From: Styela clava
Lineage: Eukaryota > Chordata > Ascidiacea > Stolidobranchia > Styelidae
DNA length: 64,000 nucleotides
NCBI RefSeq assembly: GCF_964204865.1
Contig: NC_135254.1
Coordinates: forward strand, 9,491,001 to 9,555,000
Direction of reading: 5' to 3'
Below the pieces are notes generated by a model, which was not told where the DNA came from, ran no database searches, and saw nothing but the letters and a program-made list of their open reading frames with translations. Positions 23,616 through 35,675 of the stretch are shown one piece after another; the first letter of the stretch is position 1; every line of letters starts with the position of its first letter. A program made the position numbers and the translations under genes.

Positions 23616-26600
23616 ATTTATTACAAAAAACGATGGCCCAACGTATTCGTCGCCTGTTGCTAATCGACTGTACACGTCCGCTATCCAGTGTTTCGATCAT
23701 ACAATCCTTTGCGCAAACCGGACTCTTGTCTTGTCTAGAAAAATGGTAAGTATTGAATAAGTGACCCATTTTTCGGATCACGTATTTAACGTTCACCAAA
23801 TATTGAAATCGTTACCAGTTGATTTCTAGCCTGGGAAAAATAGTTATATTGTATTTACAGGAAATCCAAACGTTCAGACCAAGTCTTCGTCCACGAAAAC
23901 AGTCTGCATTTGCTACGCGAACTAATACGATACAGCGTGTATCATATGTTTTGCATAGCCAGTTAAAGAGCCCGGTCTCAAAATTTCACGCAGTCCGTTT
24001 TTGTTTTGAAAATTTATGTTCGAACCAAACGGGAATTGCGAATAGTGTGACGCAATTGCAGCTATAATGATAACTTCCGTTTTAGAATGATTATATTACG
24101 TCATATTGTTATCGGTATGCTGCCATCCGGATTCAGAGACCTGATTAAAATTTGCTTTTTAATTTTCAATTGCTCCACTATACGTTATTTATCCGCGGCC
24201 CAAACGTTTTATGTTGGGAAAATCATGCGTCGATTTGCACAATTTTTCGTAACCGGTGAATAGAGTTTGTTTTTGTGCAAAAAGCAAAGAAATCGTGTAG
24301 AAGGAAGTTGCCTCGTTAAGCAGCGGATTTTGATGCAATTTGTAGAAAGTTGGGTACAGAACCGATCGTTCATGTCGTAGATTCGTAGTCAGTCGTTTTG
24401 ATTTTGTTCGAGGTTATATTCATGTTATGAATTATTGGACACGCAGTGTACATATAGATCGTTTTGTTACAATTCTATATATGCTTGAATATTGCCGTGA
24501 ACAAACTCATATTAACTTGTATAAAGTAAGAATAAGTAGTAAGAAGTAAGAAATAAAGTAAGAAAGTTAGGTGTAAAAGTAGTTACGTATAGAAGATATG
24601 AGCAGAGTAGGTGACCGAAGTAAAGCTCTGGCAAAATCGTGAACTTTTAGTACCACGACGGTGGGCTTTTTTATTTGATGTTTTTTCGTTGTTGATTATT
24701 CACACACTTCACACTCAAAATAAAGATAAACTCACTTTTGACTGAAGTCAGTCGGATTACTGAAATGGCGATGGCCGGGCTAAAGTAACCCACCATGAAA
24801 TCATACGCGACGCCAAATACCAGACGGAGTAAAGCAGCCCAAGCCAACGTGCTGATCCGGGCGGATATTTGTTTTCTTGATCTGTAATATACATTTAGTC
24901 GACCATAAACTGATATTCCTCCCGTCTATAAATTGAGCCCCTCGGCGTCTGAATCATTTTTTATTTGATTTTTCAAATTTTATCCGTTGTGATAGGCTTA
25001 TATATCATTCAATTCATGCATATATAGAAAGTGAGATTGTATTTTAACAGCAGAAACAAAAAGATATGTCATTGTTTTAGCATAGTGAGATGACGCTTTG
25101 GAAACAGTTGTGTGTGCAGTCACTTCCGGATGCGTTAAGAAGGCTCCAACGAAAACGTTTAATTCAGGACAATGATGGCTTGTTCAATATCCACGGAACA
25201 CATTCGTTGAAAATTCATGTATTCCATTAATTGTAATGATCGTAGAAAAATTGTTACCTCGAGGGCGATTTCAAAACAGTGTGTTGGATGTTATATTTTT
25301 TATTATTATTTCAATGAACCTCATTGCATAATAACATTTATTATATTTCATTCATGAAACCACAGTTTTTAGAACGTGGATTTACCTGAGTTTGGAGTAG
25401 AGCTGGATATATCGTCCCAATCTTCTTCTCCGTAGACTGTTTATTGGGTGCTATATATAGGTAGCGGGCTTGACTATTTGGAACAACTACACAAAACGTG
25501 TACTACGAATCAAGTATTTAAACGTACAATAATGCATTACGTAAATGTGTGATATTTTGTCACCTGAAAGAAATTGTTTCCGTCTTGCATCTACCAATAT
25601 TCTATGCCAAGTATATGTCACATGTAGCTTTTGTTTGTATTGTCGCGAGGATCAATTTAAGATCGAACATATGTATTAAATGCCGTTTTAAGGAGAACTT
25701 TTTTGATCAAGCAGTAACTTTAAAGTGTAAAATAATAAAAAAAATGTAAAATTTTTGTGAATATTATCCTAAAAGGTAAACACCGCCAAATAATTCAAGT
25801 GCGGTGTTAAGGTCGCATGGGATGAAATTCGAAAAAATTCTTTTAATTTCGACTGTTGTGGTGAGTCGTATATATATCAGTATGAAAGGCTAACGTCACA
25901 ATGCTGCAGTGTATATAAAGTCATCGGTAGTGTATGTTATTGAGATCACGTTAAGAGATCGCATACCAAAGCGGCACCCGGTAATATTTAGGTAGCGTGG
26001 TTTTTTTTATTGGTCGACCTTGATCTCTCTATATTATAATACAGTTATAATATTAAGGTGATATTGTGTGGTATAATATATTGCACGGCTGGTAGGTTCA
26101 GTATCGCCGGCCTATGCTGTTCTATTGAAAATGAAATAATATATATAACAACCCAAAATGGAGTTGTAATTATCCTACATTATTTATTTCGTAAAAAATA
26201 CTTTTTTGTAACAAGCAAAAGGAATATTTGCCAATGTTTATGTGCGACGCAAATTAAAAATCGAACGTAAGTGAATCATAAAAAAACGATTAAATAATAA
26301 TAATCTTGTTAAAAAAAAAAATTAACGAGAAAATTGCCATAATTTCTACGATTGTGAATACACGTTTCGGAATACATTGTTTTTTAAGTACTGTATCCTA
26401 ATAAGGTCTGGTATTGGTATTAAGAACTGAGAAATAAAAATGCTAAGGAGAGAATTAATAGCGCACTGGAGAATGTGAAAATATTTAATTAACTTTAGTA
26501 CTGATATATATGTTTATTAAACATAACATGGCATCAGTCATTGTTAATTGTTATGACAGTCTACATCTGTACACCAAGCGAGATCGACTCAAATTTATTA

Positions 26601-28026
26601 AAATGAATGACTCGCGAACCATATCGGTTTCGCCGAAAAAATTTGGGCGTAATACACACCACAGTTTATTACAATCTGTAGCCTACGTCACTGCTCATCT
26701 ATAGCGAGGAAAATCGACACAAAGAAATACGAACGCTCGCCATTCCCAGACATTTTCGAGACGTGCGATATGGTATTTGACAGAGCAATAATGAATGTGA
26801 CTGCCTATTTCAGCTCACTAAGCATTAGCTCAGTAGTTGTGTTTGAATTTACCTTCAGTAGGCAGGAAGGGAGGGTACTCTGTTTAACTTAACAATATAC
26901 CGGTAATTGGCGTGTTGGTACGCTGACAAGTGCCGGTGCTTTTATAAAGGCATGCTTCCATTTCAGGCTGTGCTTGATATGCTGAAAAGAATAAGGTGTA
27001 TGCGAGTGTACTGGGAACTTGTACAATCGATCTTGCAGTCATAATGTATATGTATTATGCTTGGCTGCTGTAAAGCGAACCATCGTTATATACGTCGCCA
27101 CACTGAAGTACCATTCAAGAATTTAAGCGGTGCAGAAAACAGCAACACTTCAATAGGAACAAAGATTATGAAGCGGTAAGCGTTTTGTGACGTCGATTTA
27201 GCCTAGCCCAAGTCATTCCTGTAACCATGAAGGTAGGCAATATAGATAAAAGAAATATTTTAAATTGTTGTTTGTTTGTTGTGTTGTGGATGACGTTTGC
27301 CTCTGTCGTTACACACCGAATATCGCGGCAGCGCCTTAACTGCAACAATTTCGTCAAGTCTTTTTCAAACAGTTTAACGAGAAAATTTGGAACATCTATC
27401 ACATATGTATCGTCTTTATCAGCAGCCTGCAACTTCAACCTAATTAAACAGCAAACAATATAATATATATTATAAATTATCAATGCATGAAAATGTCCTA
27501 ATCAAGTGTGGTACTAAGATAAATAATATTTAAAAAGGCCAATCATGGCGATGTGGCCTTGGGCTATTGAACTCAATTATGCCCAGTTTTGGCGGTTTTT
27601 TAGTTTTAAGAAGTCTAAATGAACTCGTTTGATTTCGTTTCCTTATTTTACTTTGAAAAACATTACCTATTGTGCTAAGTTTTAGTAAAATCTTACCAGT
27701 ATAATCAAATTTGCCCTAAAGTAACTTCATGATAGATTTCCGCATTCATTGTTTGGTGCTTCCTGGTTTATGTGAATGGGTCAAATTGAGTTGTCGAAGT
27801 CCTAGATGCAAATTCTTCTGAAGTAGAGACATTCTCAGTCATCAAGGCTAAAAACCAGATCCTGTAATGCGTTTTCTACAATATAAAATCGGAAACGTAA
27901 CGTTTCATTATCAACCTTTAATATCAGGCATAATTGGCAAGACAGTTTTCAGAACAAACATAGATGACCGTGCGTCGCACCGTTAGTCAAGTTGGGGCTA
28001 GTACTAAGCCTTGACAAAATTTTGTG

Positions 28027-31000
28027 ATGAGTACTTTAAATTTGTTAAAGCAAAATCATTTTAACAGGAAATTTCATCACCGATATGGAATTCTAGCTTG
28101 CTTGGCTGCATCATCTTCCGCTTTGAATGCTGGATTTGCCATCAGTTTTAGTTCTCCAGCAATCCAGGATTTAGAACAAGGAAAGGGATTAATTCACCTA
28201 ACTCCAGAAGAAACGACATGGTTTGGGGTAGGTTGGATAATAGTTTAGAAATTAGGAATTGCGGGAACAACTGTGATTGTTATTATTATTTAGCCATGCT
28301 TTTCTGTTTTTTTTTTTTCGGGAGGGGGGGGGGGGGGGTGATAAACCACTCGGATGTCCTCTGAAGACAATCAATTTTTCGGGCATTCATCTATTAAACT
28401 TCTGATCCATTTGTTTGCAAATATATCAGTGACTTCGAAAGCATGACTCAAGTCACAATCTGAATCACACTTAATCTGAACGAATTATCTGAGCGTTTCC
28501 GTAACGTGACAAAATGTTAGTTTGGTCATCTCTGATACATGCGATTTTGCTAAATACAACTCACTATATTATCAAAAATAAATATAATAACGTAGCAACA
28601 ACGAATAGCTGAATGACTATTTGAATAATTGCAAAAACAACTCGGTAACTATTACTAGAAAACGTAAAGCAATTGTTGTTGTTGTTCAAGTTATAACCCA
28701 TGTCGATGAACGGTGATGTAAGTGAATGTTGTATTCTTGCGCCATCATTACAGGACACTTAAACCTACTATCTCCAAATCTACTCTAAACTAGCACGAAG
28801 GTTCATCTATTCACGCTTCGAAAGAGCCTTTAGCTAGAAATAGCTTCATTTTGCTCGATTTCGGCGCTAATTTCATTCTCAATATATAGGAAAATATCTT
28901 TATTCTCTCAAGAATCCTATTTAACTCGTAACCATTTTGCTGAAAATATACAAACATGGGCCACGTGACCAAAACATTCGATTATCTCTCTATAATATAT
29001 TAATTAAACTTCAATTGGTCGCGGCATTAAACACATGGCGATAAACTTTACTAATTCACTGATCAGAATATTTATAATATCAAATCTTAAATGTAAAACA
29101 CACATAAATTGGTTTCAGAGTCTCCTTCCTTTGACGGCAATGTGTGGCAGTTTACTGAGTGGTCCGCTGATGGACTATTTCGGGCGACGACCAACAATAT
29201 TGATGGTCGTAATCTTGTTTCTTGTCAGCTGGATAACTATGTTCTTTGCTTCAGGATATGCAATGCTTTTTTCTGGTCGCGGATTATCCGGTTTGGCGAC
29301 AGGAATGAGCTTTGCAGTTATACCAGTAATTTATTTTTGCGTTTTATCGGTGCAATGTTTGAGTTCTGACAAACAATTTCTAAATTGAAAATGATTAAAA
29401 ATAATATGAAATTTTGCTTGATATATAGATCAACATAACGATATGTAAAAATGGAGGTAACTAAAACTATCGAATAACTTTTTGCTTGTATTAAAATGCA
29501 AATTAACACATTTCCAAACCACGGGTGTTCAACAGTGGGCCGGGATAGCATTGTGGTTTGAGCGTGGTGAAAGGACCAAACCAACTGCTTCACTTATGAT
29601 GTAATTACCTGGGTCAGCAGTTTCAAATTAGAATGATTCCAGTCCTCGTCTAGGCAAAAATAAAATTGCTCTATTTTAAATAATATTTTTTATTCTATTC
29701 CAGGTATATATATCAGAAGTTAGTCCAGCTATTTTACGCGGAACAATGGGAAGTATATTTAGTGTTCTGTTAGCGCTTGGACTTCCGGTTGGGTATTGCG
29801 TTGCCGTTTTATACAGCTGGAGAGGAATGGCAGAATCTGGAGCTATAATAGGTAAATATATTAAATTGAAAAATTGGTTAAAGACGAATTTGTAATAATT
29901 TAAATTTTAGAAACTCATAAATGCGCACTACAGAGGATCAATAAATGCAGAAAAATGAATATAAAATTTATATCAATGTGTCATAAGCTTCACTCACGTG
30001 AACACGGGCCATTGAGCGGCGTTCTACATTCATATTATTATATCTTCATTATACAAGGTAATCTTATACACTTTTTTCATAGCTTGTCTCACATTCGTAG
30101 TCTGCTATTTACTGCCCGAAAGTCCGTATTGGCTACTTAGACAAAACAAAAATTTGGAGGCAACCAAATGTCTCAAAGTTTTACGTGGAAGCAACGATGT
30201 CGCGGCGGAAGTGAAGGACATACAGGCGTTACAGCAGGAGGTAGGCAGATTAAGGTAGTTCGTTTGTACAGAAAAGAAATGAGCTTCATTTCGACATCGG
30301 GCATTTTTATCCATATGTAATAAACTAAGTAATATACGCTATTCTTCGCCATTCATTGTAGAAACGACGGCGCTTCAAAAGTATGTGTACCAATAGGGAG
30401 GTAACTAATTTTGTTCGCCTACTTTACATCAAGTATGAAGAAACTGAAACCTATGGACAGGGGGTATATTCACGTGGCTTACACAGACAGTCCCCGAACT
30501 CGTAATAGAACTGAAACGGATTAAAAGTATTGCCTAACGATAACCTGGTACACATACTACAGGAGTACCAAACCGACGAGCATCGTCCCGGGACTTGCGA
30601 CGAAGATGCCGAGCGCACTATGACCCCGGTTATGATACACGAACGTGTACATAACAGACGCTTGTAAGAAATTGGCAGAACCGGCTCGTGATTTTGAATT
30701 ACCTCAATTCATCTTATTTAAAATTGTGAGATGTGATGGATGAGCCCACTAGATCAGTTGTTTATAATATATTACATACCAAATAAACATCATTCCTTTT
30801 CAGCTGTCTACATCAGTTACAGCTGAAGAAATTTTTTCGCGATCATTCATGAAGCCAATGGGAATTGGTATAATGCTGATGGTAGTTCAACAATTTAGCG
30901 GCGTAAATGCTGTATTTTTCTATTCACACGAAATTTTTCAACGAACAAATTTTCATGATGGTAAGACAATTTTCAGTTCTATAATACTCTAATTTTAACA

Positions 31001-32980
31001 AATAATAATCATGTAATATATAGGCTACAATCTACTGATACTACTTCGTATTACGTTACGCTAAAGCAGTGCTTCTCCACCTTTTTTTGGGAACGGAAGA
31101 CCTATGCCTTTTATCTCGCCTCACGCAACACCAAGAAATTTTAAGATAAAATTGATACCAAAAATTGTGTAATATTGCACAACCGGCTTATTACAACATC
31201 TTTTGAGGCTTTCAGTTTTAAGCCAACAATCCAGGACTTGAGGAGGTTGGTTTCCAAAAATGTAGCCTTTGAATAATTAAAAAAATAGAACACTCAAGGA
31301 AGTTCGCGAAACAGTTTGAGAAACACTGCTCTAAAAAATAAACTGATGTACGTCTCTTCCGTTTTTCCCTTATGCTCGTACTTGAAGCGGCGAAGCGCTA
31401 TTGCATATTGATATGTACATTGCTGAAGTTATTTATGCTCTCATTTTCCTTTTTATTCTAGAGAACGTGGCAGGTATTCTTGTGAGCAGTCTACATGTCG
31501 CTGCCTTGATTGTGGTGACCTTTACAATAGATAGATTTGGTCGTCGTATATTATTACTAGTATCTGCATTTGGTATGATGATCTGCCATGCTGTAAACGG
31601 AGCCTGTATGTATATTATATCACGTAAGTAAACTATAGTTGCTCATATTTTTGTGCGAGCAAGAATCGTCGGCAAATTTCATAGTGTCACATTTGCTTTT
31701 TTAGACTGATCAATGGTCTTTTCTTTTTAGATAATGAAGCTACAATACGGCAAAAGAATATTTCATTGTCAGATATTTCCTTTGTCGAACGAGATTTAAA
31801 TATATACAATGACTTGAATGATACTTCACGTCTCAATACATCATCTATGCAAAATGTCGCCACGAGTTTGGAACAGTCAGAAAATACATCAGACAACAAT
31901 AGTACGATATGCTAGTAACTATAGGATGAATACAGATTACTCATAGGTGACATCATAACTAGCTCATAAAAAAGAATATATGCAAAGTTCCAGTGTAAAT
32001 GAAGCACTGTGCGTCGTACAACTTGAGTACAACCATATAAAATTTGATTACTTTTGGAATTTTTTATATTCACAACATTGAAACATAATTTGTTTCGCTC
32101 GCAATATGAGATGGCCTAAAATGTGTGAGCTTAGTGTTCCCCTTCACGAAATATAATATATCATTAACTATGCCTCAAGTCAGTAACGTAAAGTCTTTTA
32201 ATTATTCCTTCTAGCTGCATCATTGACTTCACTGTTGTTTGTAATGTTGTATATAGCAATGTACAGTGTAGGATTTGGTCCTATTCCATTTATTGCACTA
32301 AGTGAAATGTTACCTCAGCGCGGTAGAGGAGTGGCGTGTGGAATCGGTACAATGTGCAACTGGATTTGTGCTTTCACACTCACGAAGACTTTTGTACAAT
32401 TAGTGGTAAATATGGTTTGATTATCAACTTATATGTATTACTTTCGTTCATAATGAACCAGACTCCCTTGACTCCCTTTCCGTTAATTCCAATTATTTCC
32501 CACCGACATATTACTAATATAATTTTATCAAATTTGTATTTCTCCTTATCTCAGCAACAAACGCTGCATAAAACTATAATACCACTTCCCTGGTGTCATC
32601 TAACATACGGTATCACATACTAAATTCATAGAACGTTTATAAGTATACATATGCTGGATTGTAAATTTCACATTAGTATAAGTGCTTTTCGTATTTTGCA
32701 GGAAGTTATCACCATTACGGGTGCGTTTTGGCTCTTTTCATCAGTATGTTTTTTATCTATTATATTTATTTGGCGATGCGTGCCAGAGACCAAAGGAAAA
32801 ACTTTATCACAAATACAAGATATATTTGCAAGCAATACCAACTTCCATATGTCGCCAAGATTATCGACCAAATCGCCAGTTAAGAGTGTAAACCAGGTGG
32901 TTATGGCGAGCCCACTTTTGCCCTCTAAACGTTCTTCAAGTATGCAAGCTCAGATGATGAGCTTAGTGACGGAAGATTGA
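28027..32980 (+). CDS. Facilitative sugar transporter, SLC2A6/SLC2A8-like (class III GLUT)
   Basis: Exons: 28027-28227, 29119-29325, 29704-29851, 30083-30240, 30804-30960, 31462-31623, 31731-31901, 32215-32405, 32702-32980. They chain in phase to 557 residues plus TGA, close to the family length. Major facilitator signatures are all present: the first helix with GFAISFSSPAI, GPLMDYFGRRPT after helix 2, RGLSGLATGM, the VYISEVSPAILRGTMGS loop, PESPYWLL at the end of the first half, QQFSGVNAVFFYS in helix 7, DRFGRR, GPIPFIALSEMLP in helix 10, and PETKGKTL after helix 12. A separate exon (31731-31901) inserts about 57 residues between helices 9 and 10 with several N-glycosylation sequons; a glycosylated loop 9 is a class III trait. 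It is predicted to move hexose across plasma or endolysosomal membrane. Start: the first in-frame ATG; an upstream exon cannot be excluded. Exact orthology is uncertain. Confidence 0.9.
28321..28341. repeat. Poly-G tract in transporter intron 1
   Basis: An almost pure guanine run directly after a run of T in the first intron of the sugar transporter gene. It could form a G-quadruplex, and its length is likely to vary between alleles or to be misread in assembly. Confidence 0.85.
30369..30569. mobile_element. Fold-back MITE, subfamily B
   Basis: GGCGCTTCAAAAGTATGTGTACC to CTACAGGAGTACC in the sugar transporter intron between exons 4 and 5. The interior is that of subfamily B in reverse (TTCGCCTACTTTACATCAAGT, CCCCGAACTCGTAATAGAAC). 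Flanks GAAACGAC and AAACCGAC match at 6 of 8. Confidence 0.8.
31067..31328. mobile_element. Short hAT-like MITE
   Basis: Ends CAGTGCTTCTCCACCTTTTTTTGG and GTTTGAGAAACACTG, with GGAACGGAAGACC and CTCGCCTCACGCAACACC inside, a pattern repeated in the hAT element at 45412. Flanks CGCTAAAG and CTCTAAAA are partly alike. It lies in the sugar transporter intron between exons 5 and 6. Confidence 0.72.
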
Positions 32981-34144
32981 CATGCCGTCTCTCCATTTGT
33001 ATGAAGCTAATTATCTGGCCTACAAAAAGCAAGAAGAGGATATGACGACACTTTGGTATAAGTTCTTGCATGCAGGTGCACTCAATAGAAGACTACAGAA
33101 ACCCTTATTACAGCAAATTTATTACTTCGAATTTCGTTTTGAATCTGTTTGCATGTACTAGACACTATTTTTATTGAAGGTATATTGATACTGTGTTTAT
33201 TTGATTACATTGTGCGATTTTCAGATTGTTCATTTTTTCTGGTCTCTCGTCAGCACATATGTATATATCATTAGACAAATGGCTAATCATTCTGCAACAC
33301 CTCAATCGGCGAAAACCATTCAGATTTGCTTAGTAATCTTCATATAATTAAGTTTATATTTACGACAAAATCATCGTCACTTGTTAAATATCAGTAGCCA
33401 TGCTTAGTTAGATGTACAGTTGTATAAAAACGATTTTCAAAGCAGAAATCAAGTGGCACAAGTGTGGGAACATGGCATGTGGGTCACACTGACATGAAAC
33501 TACTTCCCATACCACGTTAAAATAGTACCAACGCTAGTTCGGAATCATTCACGTATTTAGCAATATTTACATCGGTGTATCATTTAAACATATTGCTGCA
33601 ACAGGCCGGTGAATTTTCTGATTCTTCAATACAATATTATCGGCGCGGTAAATCATATTATACCAGTTTTTCCTCATTCCAAAGACGTAAAAGCAAGTTT
33701 CTTTGGCAGATAGTCGAGTCATTTCGCTCAGCTGACTAACCTTAACAGAGAATTTGAAAACATATATATATATTGAAACCTACATATACAATGAGGATCC
33801 AGAAATTAAACTTAATCAAAAGTAACTCATAGCATATCGTGGGGTATCTGCATAGAGTCTTGTTCGAAGCGACAAGTATTGAATAAGCATCATATGAAAA
33901 AAAATCGTCTGATTTTGTTATAATCGCTGTATGTTTGGTCAGCGTAATTTTTCCTGCTGTCCACGCCATAACGTCGGTGGAATATCTTTCTGCCAATCTT
34001 TTTTCTTCCAAATAATGTAGCATATTAAATATTGTCTACAATAAAATTTACCTAGATTATTATATGGCTGTAGTGGTAAAAGGTTAATGCGACAAACAGC
34101 ATGTTCCATCATTTTTGTTTTGTTATTTTCTTACGTCACCTAGA
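32981..34144. other. 3' flank of the sugar transporter gene
   Basis: Non-coding and AT-rich. It presumably begins with the transporter 3' UTR. Several AATAAA-like words exist but none can be picked as the used poly(A) signal. No repeat border or convincing ORF is seen before the composite inverted repeat that starts at about 34145. Confidence 0.5.
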
Positions 34145-34514
34145 CATGTGATTCCTAATAACGAATGAAAAAGCATCTTCATTTTGCGGTCTCCTCCGCC
34201 CTCTTTGTTTCTTTATTATAATCACACTCTTTTCTTGCCACGTCAAAATTTGTCTGCGCTCAGGCGGTCTTTTCAAATTTGACGCCGTCAGGTGAGCACT
34301 GATTTCATGTTTGTGAATGTTTAGGTACAATGATTTATGTGCATACTTGTGTCGCTGATTTTTTCATAATCCAACGCTTGTATCTTCAGCCATTTTTTAT
34401 AGCTATACTAATGCAGTTCAACTAAGCTTATACCTTCAATTAATGATTCAAATATCTACAAAGTGGAATTGAGGTTACAAGTTCTGAACTTGGTGAGAAG
34501 AATCTAAATAGGAA

Positions 34515-34518
34515 GATG
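34515..34518. repeat. Target-site duplication, left (GATG)
   Basis: GATG directly precedes the 5' LTR and the same four bases follow the 3' LTR at 38637-38640. Gypsy-type and retroviral integrases make 4-6 bp duplications, so the pair marks one complete insertion event. Confidence 0.8.
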
Positions 34519-35246
34519 TGTAGCCAATTAGTTGTTATGTAACTACAAAACTACACCAAATTGGCCCAATTCGTGAGAAACTCATGAAAACCAAAATTAA
34601 TTATTCCCGTTATAGCAATTATCAATTTCTCGAAATCCAATTTCAAGATTTAATAGCATTTCGGTGCCATCCCATGTAAAAATAAAATTTATTTCCAGTA
34701 ATATTCCAATAACGTAAATTCGAAATATCTTGTTAAAACCAAATTATCCACTTGAGAACAACTTTTTACATCTCATAATTGGAGTAAGTACGTGACCAGG
34801 AACACGGTGACTTGGCAATAACAAGTTAATTGCTAGTAATGAACTTCAAGAAAAAACTTTTAATAATGTTTGATTATAGTGAACCGAAAGCTAACCAGAA
34901 ACCGGAATGACGCGTGATTCTTTAATCGTTAATGTAAAAATCTGTTTCTTTATTCTATTTTAATTGCTTGGTAGAAAGCTATATATTCAGCAACGTGTTT
35001 TGTTTTAATCAGACTAGATTTGATCAAATTGTGTGTACATTGTATTTCTGTATATATTGTCGGAATTGCAATAAACTCATAAGGTGTTTTCAAACGTCTC
35101 CTTACTACAGCCGAAGGCTATCGACAGATAGACAGTTCGAGTTAACGAACGCAAGACAAAACTATTGTCAGTCAATGCTGGGGTTATAATACATAAACCA
35201 GACCAATCTACAAACAATCTATGTGTAGTGGTAACTAATCACTATA
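34519..35246 (+). repeat. 5' LTR
   Basis: Begins TGTAGCCAATTAG and ends GTAACTAATCACTATA; the end is not a canonical CA, and the border is set by where similarity to the 3' LTR stops. A TATATAT word at about 34980 and AATAAA at 35070-35075 would fit promoter and poly(A) signals separated by a short R region. The 66-73 residue open frames inside the LTRs are duplicated simply because the LTRs are. Confidence 0.92.
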
Positions 35247-35248
35247 TT

Positions 35249-35266
35249 TGGAGATCCCGACCTTTG
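35249..35266 (+). promoter_or_regulatory. Candidate primer-binding site
   Basis: TGGAGATCCCGACC starts two bases after the 5' LTR. A TGG start pairs with the CCA end of a tRNA, as in most LTR elements. I cannot say which tRNA is the primer without the host tRNA set. Confidence 0.55.
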
Positions 35267-35372
35267 GACTGCCTTCTGACGCAGATCAATCACGGAGCAG
35301 ACAACCATCCTACGGAGCCAGCCTACGGAGAGGAACTCGATAAGATAAGTTTCACGTTTTAATTTACATCCT

Positions 35373-35429
35373 GTAAGTCGCAACTAAGGGTGCCTATTGC
35401 TAATCATACAATTCTCTATCTTCCAACAG
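35373..35429 (+). other. Possible 57-nt leader intron of the LTR element
   Basis: The leader has a strong donor (CTGTAAGTCG) and, 57 nt on, a pyrimidine-rich stretch ending in an acceptor (TTCTCTATCTTCCAACAG). It would be very short and lies upstream of the envelope ATG. If it is the site of env mRNA splicing, the element keeps it unspliced. Weak evidence, base pattern only. Confidence 0.3.
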
Positions 35430-35675
35430 GCCTATCGCAAAAACTCGAGGAACCGTGCAACAAAACCAAACAAAGGATCAAACTCATCCATACAGTGAAC
35501 GAAAAGGACATTTCACATCGCCCAAGGCAATATTGACTGTCTGACCTCGGAATTGAAGTATAATTCCTCAGCCGAATTTTGAACGAGGAAACTAATAGCA
35601 ATCAACAAGGTTCAGGATCAATACAATCAAGGACTCGACACGGAAGGACAACTAGACCGCCACAGAGAGACGATT

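Larger units (their letters stand above)
19601..28026. other. Intergenic region between GAPVD1 and the sugar transporter
   Basis: I see no convincing host gene in these 8.4 kb. From about 19785 to 23615 it is largely repeats, listed separately. From 23616 to 28026 there are only short open frames with no family match, AT-rich DNA and no clear repeat borders. Part of it presumably holds the GAPVD1 3' UTR and the transporter promoter, but neither can be placed from sequence alone. Confidence 0.6.

Noticed and set aside
23557..24067. Two consecutive open frames with a GTAAGT donor and a TTTACAG acceptor between them
   Set aside because: They start inside a MITE and the joined product has no recognised domain. 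A chance pairing in a gene-free region is simpler.
27227..27463. Small plus-strand frame with a hydrophobic N terminus
   Set aside because: Its signal-like start is suggestive, but there is an equally long frame on the opposite strand (27166-27483), no family motif and no supporting splice signals.
34968..35189. Identical 73-residue frames at 34968 and 38358 as a duplicated gene
   Set aside because: They are the same position in the two LTRs and overlap promoter and poly(A) signals; there is no coding signature.
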